From an uncultured Coriobacteriia bacterium (GTDB taxonomy: Bacteria > Actinomycetota > Coriobacteriia > Coriobacteriales > QAMH01): a DNA stretch of 5,898 nucleotides. Location: contig CABURF010000086.1 in NCBI GenBank assembly GCA_902493755.1, positions 1 through 5,898 of the forward strand, read 5' to 3'. The position numbers and the translations under genes are program-made. Shown piece by piece: positions 1 through 5,356 of the stretch (position 1 is its first letter; each line of letters opens with the position of its first letter). The notes beneath the pieces are model-generated. The model was given only the letters and a program-made list of their open reading frames with translations. It was not told where the DNA came from and did no database searches.

Positions 1-334
1 CTCCAAGAGCGTAAGGCGGCCGCATTACTACCCTCAATCCCAATGCATCCGCCGCGACAACAATCGAAGGAACTTCGAGCCTATTTGCCAAGTACACGAT
101 TATCGTATCCAAATGAGCAAGCCCGATTTCGAAAGAGAGAAAGCGAATCAAGGCGCGCGTGAGGAGATGGGCCTCGCCATATGTCATGGAAGACTCCTCC
201 GAAACAACCAGTACCTTATCTGGTGCAGATGCAGCACCCAACGCAAGGGGATCAAGAAGGGGATGTTCGTGCAAGTCCGAAGCACGCGCTCCAAATCCAT
301 CGGCATTGGGAGCAGCAGAATATCGAATCGCCAC
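1..334 (-). CDS. AMP-dependent acyl-CoA synthetase/ligase, N-terminal part (runs off left edge)
   Basis: Reading the minus strand from a GTG at 332-334 gives 111 uninterrupted codons to the window edge, with no stop. The protein shows the typical N-terminal pattern of the AMP-binding (ANL) superfamily: 'APDKVLVV' (about residues 37-44), 'MTYGEAHLL' (50-58), a helix, then 'LANRLEVPSIVVAADALG' (82-99), matching the family pattern PDK-x-TYxEL-...-xNxxE-...-A-x-x-LG. Such enzymes activate a carboxylic acid with ATP and CoA via an acyl-adenylate; the P-loop (TSGTTGxPKG) and catalytic lysine would lie outside the window, so activity cannot be judged. The GTG is preferred because GGGAGA (341-346) stands 6 nt upstream. 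The gap to the CoA-transferase stop is 23 nt, so it is probably co-transcribed and is a functional counterpart of CaiC. The substrate is unknown. An in-frame ATG at 389-391 would lengthen it by 19 codons but has no ribosome site. Confidence 0.77.
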   Translation of the reverse strand, partial: MAIRYSAAPNADGFGARASDLHEHPLLDPLALGAASAPDKVLVVSEESSMTYGEAHLLTRALIRFLSFEIGLAHLDTIIVYLANRLEVPSIVVAADALGLRVVMRPPYALG

Positions 335-340
335 TACATA

Positions 341-346
341 TCTCCC
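341..346 (-). promoter_or_regulatory. Ribosome binding site of the acyl-CoA ligase gene
   Basis: GGGAGA on the minus strand lies 6 nt before the GTG at 332-334. It decides the start: the only upstream in-frame ATG (389-391), inside the CoA-transferase gene, has a pyrimidine-rich leader without such a motif. Confidence 0.6.
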
Positions 347-357
347 GTCTGCGAAGT

Positions 358-1920
358 CTAACTTCCCAGTATCCCAGCTAGCCCATCCCATTGCGCACAG
401 AACAGGGCAGGGTCCATAATCTTCAAATCAGATGAGATGACAGGCTTAAAGTCCATCTGACCTATGACATCGCGATTGACATCTACGCCCGGCGCAATCT
501 CGGTGACAGTCATCTGCCCATCAATAAGACACATGACGCAGCGCTCGGTCACATACAGAATTTCCTGATCAGGCCTGACGCTCGAGCCAGCAAAAGTGAT
601 TTGCTGTACATCGTCAACGAATTTCTTGGCGTTGCCTTCCTCCTGGATGACCAGTCTTCCATCCTCGACAACTTCCTTGCTCTTCGCCATAAAGGTTCCA
701 GCAAAAATGACCTTCTTGGCACTCTGGGTTATGTCAATGAAACCACCAGGGCCCGATAGACGGTTGCCAAACTTTGATACGTTAACGTTGCCATGACGAT
801 CGCACTCGGCCAATCCAAGAACAGTGATATCAAGTCCGCCGCCATCGATGAAATCGAACATGGCGTTATGCGAAATAATCGCTTCAGCATTGTAGTTACT
901 ACCAAAATTGGGCAATGCTGCCGGCACGCCACCTATGCCACCTGCCTCGGCAGTAATGGTAATAGAATCGGAAAAGCCCGCCTCGGCAACAACGGAGGCA
1001 ACATCGGCTGGAATACCAACGCCCAGGTTCACAACGCTGTCAGGAAGCATCTCGAGCGCACAGCGGCGACAGATGACCTTGCGCGGGGAGAGATCAATCA
1101 CAGGAAGTTGATCAAGTGGCTTCTTAATCTGCCCCGAGAAGGCCGGTTCGAAGTAAACGCCCTCGGTTTGCCAGCAGCAGTCCTTATCCGTCGCCTGAAC
1201 AACATAGTCAACGAGAATGCCGGGGATTTGAACGTCCTTGGGGTTGAGCGTACCTTTCTTGGCAAGATACTCGACTTGGACAATAACGATACCCCCGCTG
1301 TTCTTCGCAGCAGATGCCACGGCAAGCCCCTCGTTCATGACGCTCTCGTGGTCAAAGGTGATATTGCCATTCTCATCGGCAACAGTGCCGCGCAACAGCG
1401 CCACATCGAGTGGAAAGCTCTTGTAGAAAAGGTATTCCTCATCCTGGAACTCAACAAGCTCTACCAGATCATCCTCGGTCACATCGTTCATCTTTCCGCC
1501 TTCCACACGCGGATCAACAAAGGTGCCGAGTCCGACCTTCGTAAGGAGTCCCGGACGTCCAGCAGCAATTTCACGCCATAGATTGATAATCACCCCCTGA
1601 GGAAGGCAGTGACACTGGATATCGCCCGACTGGACCAGCTTGTTGAGCGCAAAGGCGGAGCCAATATGAGCGCCAGACCAGCGCGTGACAAGACCGGGGC
1701 CCGCCTCTCCGAGCACGGTGACACCGCGCTCCTTCCAATCGCCCATGGCACAGCCCTGCTTCAAATTAAGGTTGCACGGATGCCCGGTTTCTCTGAAGTT
1801 GTCCCGGATAGCACGGCCAATCTCTTCGGCCCAGCCGGAAAGCCCCATGCCCGCAAGGCCCACAGTGGCTCCGTCAGGAATAAGGCATGCGGCCTCAGCC
1901 GCGGAAATAAACTTAGTCAT
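358..1920 (-). CDS. Family I acyl-CoA:carboxylate CoA-transferase (YdiF / propionate CoA-transferase type)
   Basis: The 520-residue product has the fused alpha-beta layout of single-chain family I CoA-transferases (E. coli YdiF, Clostridium propionicum Pct, close in length). The N-terminal half (about 1-245) carries 'GLGTFVDPRVEGGKMN' (130-145), a family hallmark, and 'FDHESVMNEGLAVASAA'. The C-terminal half (about 278-500) carries 'NLGVGIPADV' and 'TAEAGGIGGVP', whose Glu325 matches the catalytic glutamate that forms the glutamyl-CoA thioester in this family, then 'GGGLDITVLGLAE' and 'IAPGVDV'. All expected landmarks are intact. It would move CoA between acyl-CoA and a free acid in the cytoplasm, letting reduced product hand its CoA to fresh substrate; that role is inferred from the operon, and the acids are unknown. 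It starts 38 nt after fixX. ATG at 1918-1920 is chosen over the in-frame GTG at 1930-1932 because that GTG forms part of the Shine-Dalgarno sequence. The stop is TAG. Confidence 0.95.
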   Translation of the reverse strand: MTKFISAAEAACLIPDGATVGLAGMGLSGWAEEIGRAIRDNFRETGHPCNLNLKQGCAMGDWKERGVTVLGEAGPGLVTRWSGAHIGSAFALNKLVQSGDIQCHCLPQGVIINLWREIAAGRPGLLTKVGLGTFVDPRVEGGKMNDVTEDDLVELVEFQDEEYLFYKSFPLDVALLRGTVADENGNITFDHESVMNEGLAVASAAKNSGGIVIVQVEYLAKKGTLNPKDVQIPGILVDYVVQATDKDCCWQTEGVYFEPAFSGQIKKPLDQLPVIDLSPRKVICRRCALEMLPDSVVNLGVGIPADVASVVAEAGFSDSITITAEAGGIGGVPAALPNFGSNYNAEAIISHNAMFDFIDGGGLDITVLGLAECDRHGNVNVSKFGNRLSGPGGFIDITQSAKKVIFAGTFMAKSKEVVEDGRLVIQEEGNAKKFVDDVQQITFAGSSVRPDQEILYVTERCVMCLIDGQMTVTEIAPGVDVNRDVIGQMDFKPVISSDLKIMDPALFCAQWDGLAGILGS

Positions 1921-1926
1921 CGATGT

Positions 1927-1935
1927 CCTCACCTT
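1927..1935 (-). promoter_or_regulatory. Ribosome binding site of the CoA-transferase gene
   Basis: AAGGTGAGG on the minus strand sits 6 nt before the ATG at 1918-1920. Because it contains the upstream in-frame GTG (1930-1932), it argues that translation begins at the ATG and that the product is 520, not 524, residues. Confidence 0.7.
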
Positions 1936-1958
1936 CGCTTATCCACAGATTAGTTCGC

Positions 1959-2255
1959 CTAGCCAAACCGGTATTCAACACCCATGGTCGCCTGCGGATA
2001 TGTCCATTGCTTGACAATCGTCTGACCGCATGCGATCCGACAAGTGCCGCATTCGAGACACCCCGCGTAGTCAAAGGACTTCTCCTCATCTTCGCCACGC
2101 CTATAAAGTGCCGCCGGACAAACTCGAACCAGCTTGTCAAATTCATCATCAGGCGGATTGTCGATCAAAGTGATATGCGGGTTGTCCTCATCAATTTCGT
2201 ACTTGTTAGCTGCAAGATATTCGTCAATATTGGAAAGCGCATCGTCTTCTCTCAT
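1959..2255 (-). CDS. fixX: FixX, ferredoxin-like iron-sulfur subunit of the FixABCX complex
   Basis: This 98-residue protein matches FixX in length (E. coli FixX is about 95) and pattern. It has an acidic N-terminus, 'NPHITL' (25-30), 'VCPAAL' (45-50), 'FDYAGCLECGTCRIACG' (61-77) and the terminal block 'WTYPQATMGVEYRFG' that marks FixX and the C-terminus of ETF-quinone oxidoreductases. Cys66, Cys69 and Cys72 plus the remote Cys46-Pro fit the ligand set of one [4Fe-4S] cluster; Cys76 is a fifth cysteine. FixX relays electrons together with FixC, probably to or from quinone at the membrane face. Its start codon overlaps the fixC stop (ATGA, 2252-2255), and the nearest purine-rich site (GAGGGGAG, 2269-2276) is 13 nt away, so translational coupling to fixC is likely. 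The stop is TAG. Confidence 0.96.
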   Translation of the reverse strand: MREDDALSNIDEYLAANKYEIDEDNPHITLIDNPPDDEFDKLVRVCPAALYRRGEDEEKSFDYAGCLECGTCRIACGQTIVKQWTYPQATMGVEYRFG

Positions 2256-3547
2256 AGGGTCTTCATCGCTCCCCTCATATCCTTCATCACATTCATGAAA
2301 CCCAATTGTTTGACGATAGGTTTAATCTTTGTCTTCATGGGTCTGACAGGAGATCCGTCGACAAGGAACAAGGCATCCATAAAATCACACGCCGCCTTCG
2401 GATAGGCACCGAACATCCTGTCAAAGCTTTCGAGAAAAGCAGGCTCATCAGCAAATTGGTGCAAGTCTTTCATCACAAAAGAATCCTCGAGCGCATCAAT
2501 ATATCCGGACAGCCCCTTTTTTGAGGTATCCCCTGCATCGATGGCACATGCCGCCTGTTTTCCCGCCATGCTTCCCGCAGCAATGGCGTAGTCCATACCA
2601 CGAACCATGTAACCGAGATTAATGCACATCATGGCGTTATCACCAGCAAGCATCACGCCATCCCCGACCAAGGACGGCATGGCCGTCAACCCACCCTCAG
2701 GTATCATGTGTCCAGAATGCTCAACGACCTTTGCATCTCTAATAAGGGGAGCAACTGCCGGATGGCGCTTAAGATCCTCGAGCATTTGATAGACGGGTTT
2801 TCCACCACTCGTGGCGCACGCTTCGATGCCGGCTACCACGCCCAAGGAGATGCTATCTCTATTGGTATACATGAAGCCCCCGCCAAAGACCCCGTCAGAA
2901 ACATCGCCAACAAAAAGCCATGCCGCACCCTCTCCGGGAGCGCAGAGCAGCCGATCATTGATAGTTTGTTCATCAAGTTGAAAGACTTGCTTGACACCAA
3001 CAGCGTACTGAGAAGCCAGACTAGCCGAGCCAATCGCCCCAGCGCCAAGAAGTGAATTTGCCCCATCGCACAATATGACTACATTCGCGCTAATCTCGTC
3101 CTCACCAGCACGAATACCGCTAACACGTCCCGTCTCATCTCTAGTCAGCTCCTCAACAGGAATACCGTATATGACCTCGGCGCCTGCTTGTTCTGCCTTG
3201 CCTGCAAGCCATTGGTCAAATGGCCCACGCAGAACCGAGTACGACGCGTATGCTTCGTTACGCATGTCACCTGACGTGAAATCAATCGCAAAGTTGGATT
3301 CACCGGACATGAGCGATATTCGTTCATGAGTAATTCTGCGCTCGAGCGGGGCCTCGGACTCAAAGTCCGAAAGGACGGTGCGCAGTGAATGGGCATATAG
3401 CCGTCCGCCTGTCATATTCTTCGAGCCGGCAAAGTTGCCCCTTTCGACAAGGAGCACCGACTTGCCTGCATGAGCAAGTTCGTACGCGGCAATCGAGCCA
3501 GCACAACCAGCACCGACTACGATTGCATCGAAATCGACTTCCTGCAC
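2252..3547 (-). CDS. fixC: FixC, FAD-dependent ETF-quinone oxidoreductase-like subunit
   Basis: The 431-residue flavoprotein is the size of E. coli FixC/YdiS (about 428). The N-terminus has the Rossmann FAD motif 'VVGAGCAGSIAAYELAHAG' (10-28) ending in the ribose-binding acid of 'LLVERG' (32-37), then 'KNMTGGRLYAHSL' (43-55), typical of FixC. 'ILCDGANSLLG' (158-168) and 'GVMLAGDNAMMCINLGYMVRG' lead to the second FAD segment (about 297-317), followed by 'MDYAIAAGSMAG'. The common 'GDAAG' reads 'GDNAM' here. FixC accepts or donates electrons from FixAB and, with FixX, links them to quinone. No transmembrane helix is evident; membrane contact would be peripheral. The start is GTG at 3545-3547, preceded by AAAGGA (3554-3559) 6 nt away. 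It follows a 112-nt spacer after fixB, the longest gap in the operon, and overlaps fixX by 4 bases. It lacks the iron-sulfur tail of mitochondrial ETF-QO, as expected when FixX is separate. Confidence 0.96.
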   Translation of the reverse strand: MQEVDFDAIVVGAGCAGSIAAYELAHAGKSVLLVERGNFAGSKNMTGGRLYAHSLRTVLSDFESEAPLERRITHERISLMSGESNFAIDFTSGDMRNEAYASYSVLRGPFDQWLAGKAEQAGAEVIYGIPVEELTRDETGRVSGIRAGEDEISANVVILCDGANSLLGAGAIGSASLASQYAVGVKQVFQLDEQTINDRLLCAPGEGAAWLFVGDVSDGVFGGGFMYTNRDSISLGVVAGIEACATSGGKPVYQMLEDLKRHPAVAPLIRDAKVVEHSGHMIPEGGLTAMPSLVGDGVMLAGDNAMMCINLGYMVRGMDYAIAAGSMAGKQAACAIDAGDTSKKGLSGYIDALEDSFVMKDLHQFADEPAFLESFDRMFGAYPKAACDFMDALFLVDGSPVRPMKTKIKPIVKQLGFMNVMKDMRGAMKTL

Positions 3548-3553
3548 TTCATG

Positions 3554-3559
3554 TCCTTT
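3554..3559 (-). promoter_or_regulatory. Ribosome binding site of fixC (supports GTG start)
   Basis: AAAGGA on the minus strand lies 6 nt before the GTG at 3545-3547. The nearby ATG at 3550-3552 is out of frame with fixC and too close to this site, so GTG is the most likely start. Confidence 0.65.
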
Positions 3560-3587
3560 CCCATCGTTTTCGAATATGTATCGGGGG

Positions 3588-3617
3588 TACCCCGCGCCAC
3601 GGTATCGGCGCGGGGCA
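3588..3617 (-). other. Strong GC-rich hairpin in the fixB-fixC spacer
   Basis: On the minus strand CCCCGCGCC (3607-3615) and GGCGCGGGG (3590-3598) form a perfect 9-bp stem around an 8-nt loop (3599-3606), extended by a G-U pair and a U-A pair to 3588 and 3617. No run of U follows, so it does not look like an intrinsic terminator. The distal arm also overlaps a 10-bp palindrome, GGGGTACCCC (3584-3593), so an alternative pairing is possible. In a polycistronic message, such a stem can protect the upstream fixAB part from 3' exonucleases or mark a processing site; that role is inferred. Confidence 0.65.
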
Positions 3618-3626
3618 TATGGTATT

Positions 3627-3652
3627 CCCGGGCAAAGGAGGGATGCACCGGG
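3627..3652 (-). other. Weaker hairpin directly after fixB
   Basis: Minus-strand CCCGG plus GC (3645-3652, with one bulged base) can pair with GCCCGGG (3627-3633) around an 11-nt pyrimidine-rich loop. It begins 7 nt after the fixB stop codon and precedes the stronger hairpin by about 9 nt. It is short and bulged, so a chance structure is possible. The rest of the 112-nt spacer (3548-3659) shows no convincing gene or promoter. Confidence 0.35.
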
Positions 3653-3659
3653 TGATTAC

Positions 3660-4547
3660 CTAAAGGAGTGTGGCAAGTGCTGGGATTACGTCCTCAATGG
3701 CTCCCACGAGCCCGTAATCACATTGCTTGAAAATGGGGGCATTCTCGTCTTTGTTGACGGCAAACACCACATCGCTGCGATTGACACCCACCATATGCTG
3801 CATCTGCCCGGATATGCCGAGCGCGACATAGACTTTGGGAGAGAGCATGAGCCCCGATACGCCTATATAGGTTTGTGCCGGAAGCCATTGCGTGCCCTCG
3901 GCCAGGGGGCGCGAGCATCCTAAACCGGCATTAAGTTTAGCTGCAAGATCCCGAGCCATATCGAGGTCCGATTTTTCCGAAAAGCCACGACCCGCGCCAA
4001 CAACCACATCGCATTTGCTCAAATCTTCGCCCGCATCCCCAAGCGGACAGCTGGAAACGAGCCTTGCAGTATGAGTGGGGCTCACCCAGTCAAGCTCCTC
4101 AGCTTTCTCACAAGCACCATTCGGTTCGACATCACCAAACGTAGATGGGCTGGCAGTAAAGAAGGATATTTCGCCTTTCGCTTCGCGCGTGATCTGCCCC
4201 ACGCCGCCAAAGTATAACGACGTAGCCATTGTCCCCTGAATTGAAACTGCATCCGTGATGACGGAAGTCATCTTCGAAGCCGCAAGTCTACCAATCACGG
4301 TCTTCATGCGACGAGTCGGCTCAGCAATAACAACGCTCACGTCCTCGAGTAGACCATAGATTGTCTCGGAAGCGTCATCGGCAATGGCGCCTTTGGGAAC
4401 CGTGATGTGATAGGCCGCATCAGAAGTAAAGGCGATAGGGGCCTCTGAGCCAATCGTCACAACTGCAACCTCGTTGGCTAACGCACGGGCGCCTGCCGCA
4501 AGATGTGCAGCGATATCGGCATGTTCTGCGATGACAAGTGCTTTCAT
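3660..4547 (-). CDS. fixB: FixB, electron transfer flavoprotein alpha subunit
   Basis: This 295-residue protein is an ETF-alpha family member, a little shorter than E. coli FixB (about 313), the difference being mainly a compact N-terminal domain. Residues 1-160 form the variable nucleotide-binding-fold domain; 'FGGVGQITRE' (113-122) is the usual junction strand. The C-terminal FAD domain is complete: 'DVVVGAGRGFSEK' (180-192), 'GCSRPLAEGTQWLP' (210-223) with the FAD-contacting SRP arginine, 'LGISGQMQHMVG' (243-254), and 'AVNKDENAPIFKQCDYGLVG' (263-282). 'QMQHMVG' rather than 'AIQHLAG' is the flavour of FixB/YdiR. With FixA it shuttles electrons to the acyl-CoA dehydrogenase in the cytoplasm. 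It starts 13 nt after the fixA stop; AAGGGAGG (4553-4560) directly abuts that stop and is 5 nt from the ATG. The stop is TAG. A 112-nt spacer separates it from fixC. Confidence 0.96.
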   Translation of the reverse strand: MKALVIAEHADIAAHLAAGARALANEVAVVTIGSEAPIAFTSDAAYHITVPKGAIADDASETIYGLLEDVSVVIAEPTRRMKTVIGRLAASKMTSVITDAVSIQGTMATSLYFGGVGQITREAKGEISFFTASPSTFGDVEPNGACEKAEELDWVSPTHTARLVSSCPLGDAGEDLSKCDVVVGAGRGFSEKSDLDMARDLAAKLNAGLGCSRPLAEGTQWLPAQTYIGVSGLMLSPKVYVALGISGQMQHMVGVNRSDVVFAVNKDENAPIFKQCDYGLVGAIEDVIPALATLL

Positions 4548-4552
4548 AGCTG

Positions 4553-4560
4553 CCTCCCTT
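4553..4560 (-). promoter_or_regulatory. Ribosome binding site of fixB
   Basis: AAGGGAGG lies 5 nt before the fixB ATG (4545-4547) and begins immediately after the fixA TAG. It is the strongest Shine-Dalgarno sequence in the window, consistent with equal production of the FixA and FixB partners. Confidence 0.7.
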
Positions 4561-5325
4561 CTACTGGCAAGCGGATTTTAGAGCCATGGCAAATCGCTCA
4601 ATGGCACCATCGGCATCCGCGTTGAGAATCTCGCGCTTACGTTCGTGCTGCGCCGGCGTACAAACAGAAACGACCTCGACACCGCAAGCAGGTATGTCGT
4701 CAATAAGAGGCTTCACATTCATGGGCCTCTTTCCGGCCTGAAGAATGTCCTTCATGCCTGGAATACGCGGTATCGCCACATCCGGAGAGACGGCTACAAC
4801 GCACGGCATGGGAAGTTCGACTTCCTCGATTGTGTCTTCGAGCCTCCGAGTCACGAGGAAGCATCCATCCTTTGCCTCGATTGAGACAACACCATTGACG
4901 GACGGGGCATTCAGAAGCCAGGCAAGCTGGACATCAACCTGCTGTGCATAGTTATCGGCGGACCCATCGCCACATATGACGATGTCGAAATCGCCAATCG
5001 ACGCTATCTGCTTTGAAATCACGGTCGCCGTCGCATAGGTGTCCAGAGCAGATGCCGCATCGTCAGCAACCACAAACAGTTCGTCTACTCCGCGAGCCAA
5101 TATGTTTTTCTTGAGTTTCGAGTCGTCAATCGAGGCAGGGCCGACCGTCACGACCCTAACGACTGAATCACCCTGCGATTCGGCTAGCTTGGCAGCCGCC
5201 TCAATAGCATTAGCATCGTATTCGGAAATGACAGGACGTGTCTTGGAGAGATCCAGAGACCCGTCCTCTCCCGCAATAATATCCTGGTCATCAGGAACAA
5301 CTTTCAGAGCAACGATGATATTCAC
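4561..5325 (-). CDS. fixA: FixA, electron transfer flavoprotein beta subunit
   Basis: The 254-residue protein is close in length to E. coli FixA (about 256) and aligns throughout. It opens with 'IIVALKVVPDDQDI' (3-16), then 'DGSLDLSKTRPVISEYDANAIEAA' split across 21-44, where acidic/Asn residues of ETF-beta are conserved. 'CGDGSADNYAQQVDVQLAWL' (118-137) forms the nucleotide-binding loop and helix. 'LPMPCVVAVSPDVAIPRIPG' (171-190) with 'MKDILQAGKRP' (191-201) is the ETF-beta signature and recognition region that docks on the dehydrogenase. FixA pairs with FixB. The loop uses the 'GDGSxDxYAQQV' form seen in the E. coli carnitine FixA, not the 'DGDTAQVGP' form common in proven bifurcating EtfB. 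The start is GTG (5323-5325) with AGGTGA 6 nt upstream; the ATG at 5330-5332 is out of frame. It lies 31 nt after the dehydrogenase gene. The stop is TAG. Confidence 0.96.
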   Translation of the reverse strand: MNIIVALKVVPDDQDIIAGEDGSLDLSKTRPVISEYDANAIEAAAKLAESQGDSVVRVVTVGPASIDDSKLKKNILARGVDELFVVADDAASALDTYATATVISKQIASIGDFDIVICGDGSADNYAQQVDVQLAWLLNAPSVNGVVSIEAKDGCFLVTRRLEDTIEEVELPMPCVVAVSPDVAIPRIPGMKDILQAGKRPMNVKPLIDDIPACGVEVVSVCTPAQHERKREILNADADGAIERFAMALKSACQ

Positions 5326-5331
5326 GGAGCA

Positions 5332-5337
5332 TCACCT
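5332..5337 (-). promoter_or_regulatory. Ribosome binding site of fixA (supports GTG start)
   Basis: AGGTGA on the minus strand is 6 nt before the GTG at 5323-5325. The ATG overlapping its end is out of frame and would give a different, unsupported product. Confidence 0.65.
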
Positions 5338-5356
5338 AGCTTTCCAACCCGTATCG

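Noticed and set aside
113..361. Short plus-strand ORFs in the left-end region
   Set aside because: The minus strand of the same stretch encodes the AMP-binding ligase N-terminus with its own ribosome site, which explains the sequence better.
335..391. Longer ligase start at the in-frame ATG 389-391
   Set aside because: It would overlap the CoA-transferase gene by 34 bases, has no Shine-Dalgarno motif, and adds residues with no family similarity. The GTG at 332-334 is preferred.
793..1581. A 262-codon plus-strand ORF opposite the CoA-transferase gene
   Set aside because: It is antisense to a gene with all family motifs intact, has low-complexity composition without a recognisable domain, and no Shine-Dalgarno-led start fits the operon. 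It is a shadow ORF.
1921..1932. GTG at 1930-1932 as start of the CoA-transferase
   Set aside because: It lies inside the AAGGTGAGG ribosome binding site that serves the ATG four codons later.
1923..2405. A 160-codon plus-strand ORF spanning fixX and the end of fixC
   Set aside because: It crosses two well-supported minus-strand genes and shows no family features; its hydrophobic stretches come from reading conserved fixX codons backwards.
3584..3617. Intrinsic terminator between fixB and fixC
   Set aside because: The stem is strong, but the minus-strand sequence after it (UACCCCCGAUACAU) lacks a U-run, and fixC must be co-expressed with fixB to be useful.
3517..3618. A 33-codon minus-strand ORF in the fixB-fixC spacer overlapping the fixC start
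   Set aside because: It has no good ribosome site, is translated through the GC-rich hairpin arms, and resembles nothing; probably chance.
1959..5325. Nitrogen-fixation fixABCX
   Set aside because: The gene names suggest it, but the neighbours are an acyl-CoA dehydrogenase, a CoA-transferase and a CoA ligase, and the FixA/FixB motifs match the E. coli cai/ydi type. There is no nif gene in view.
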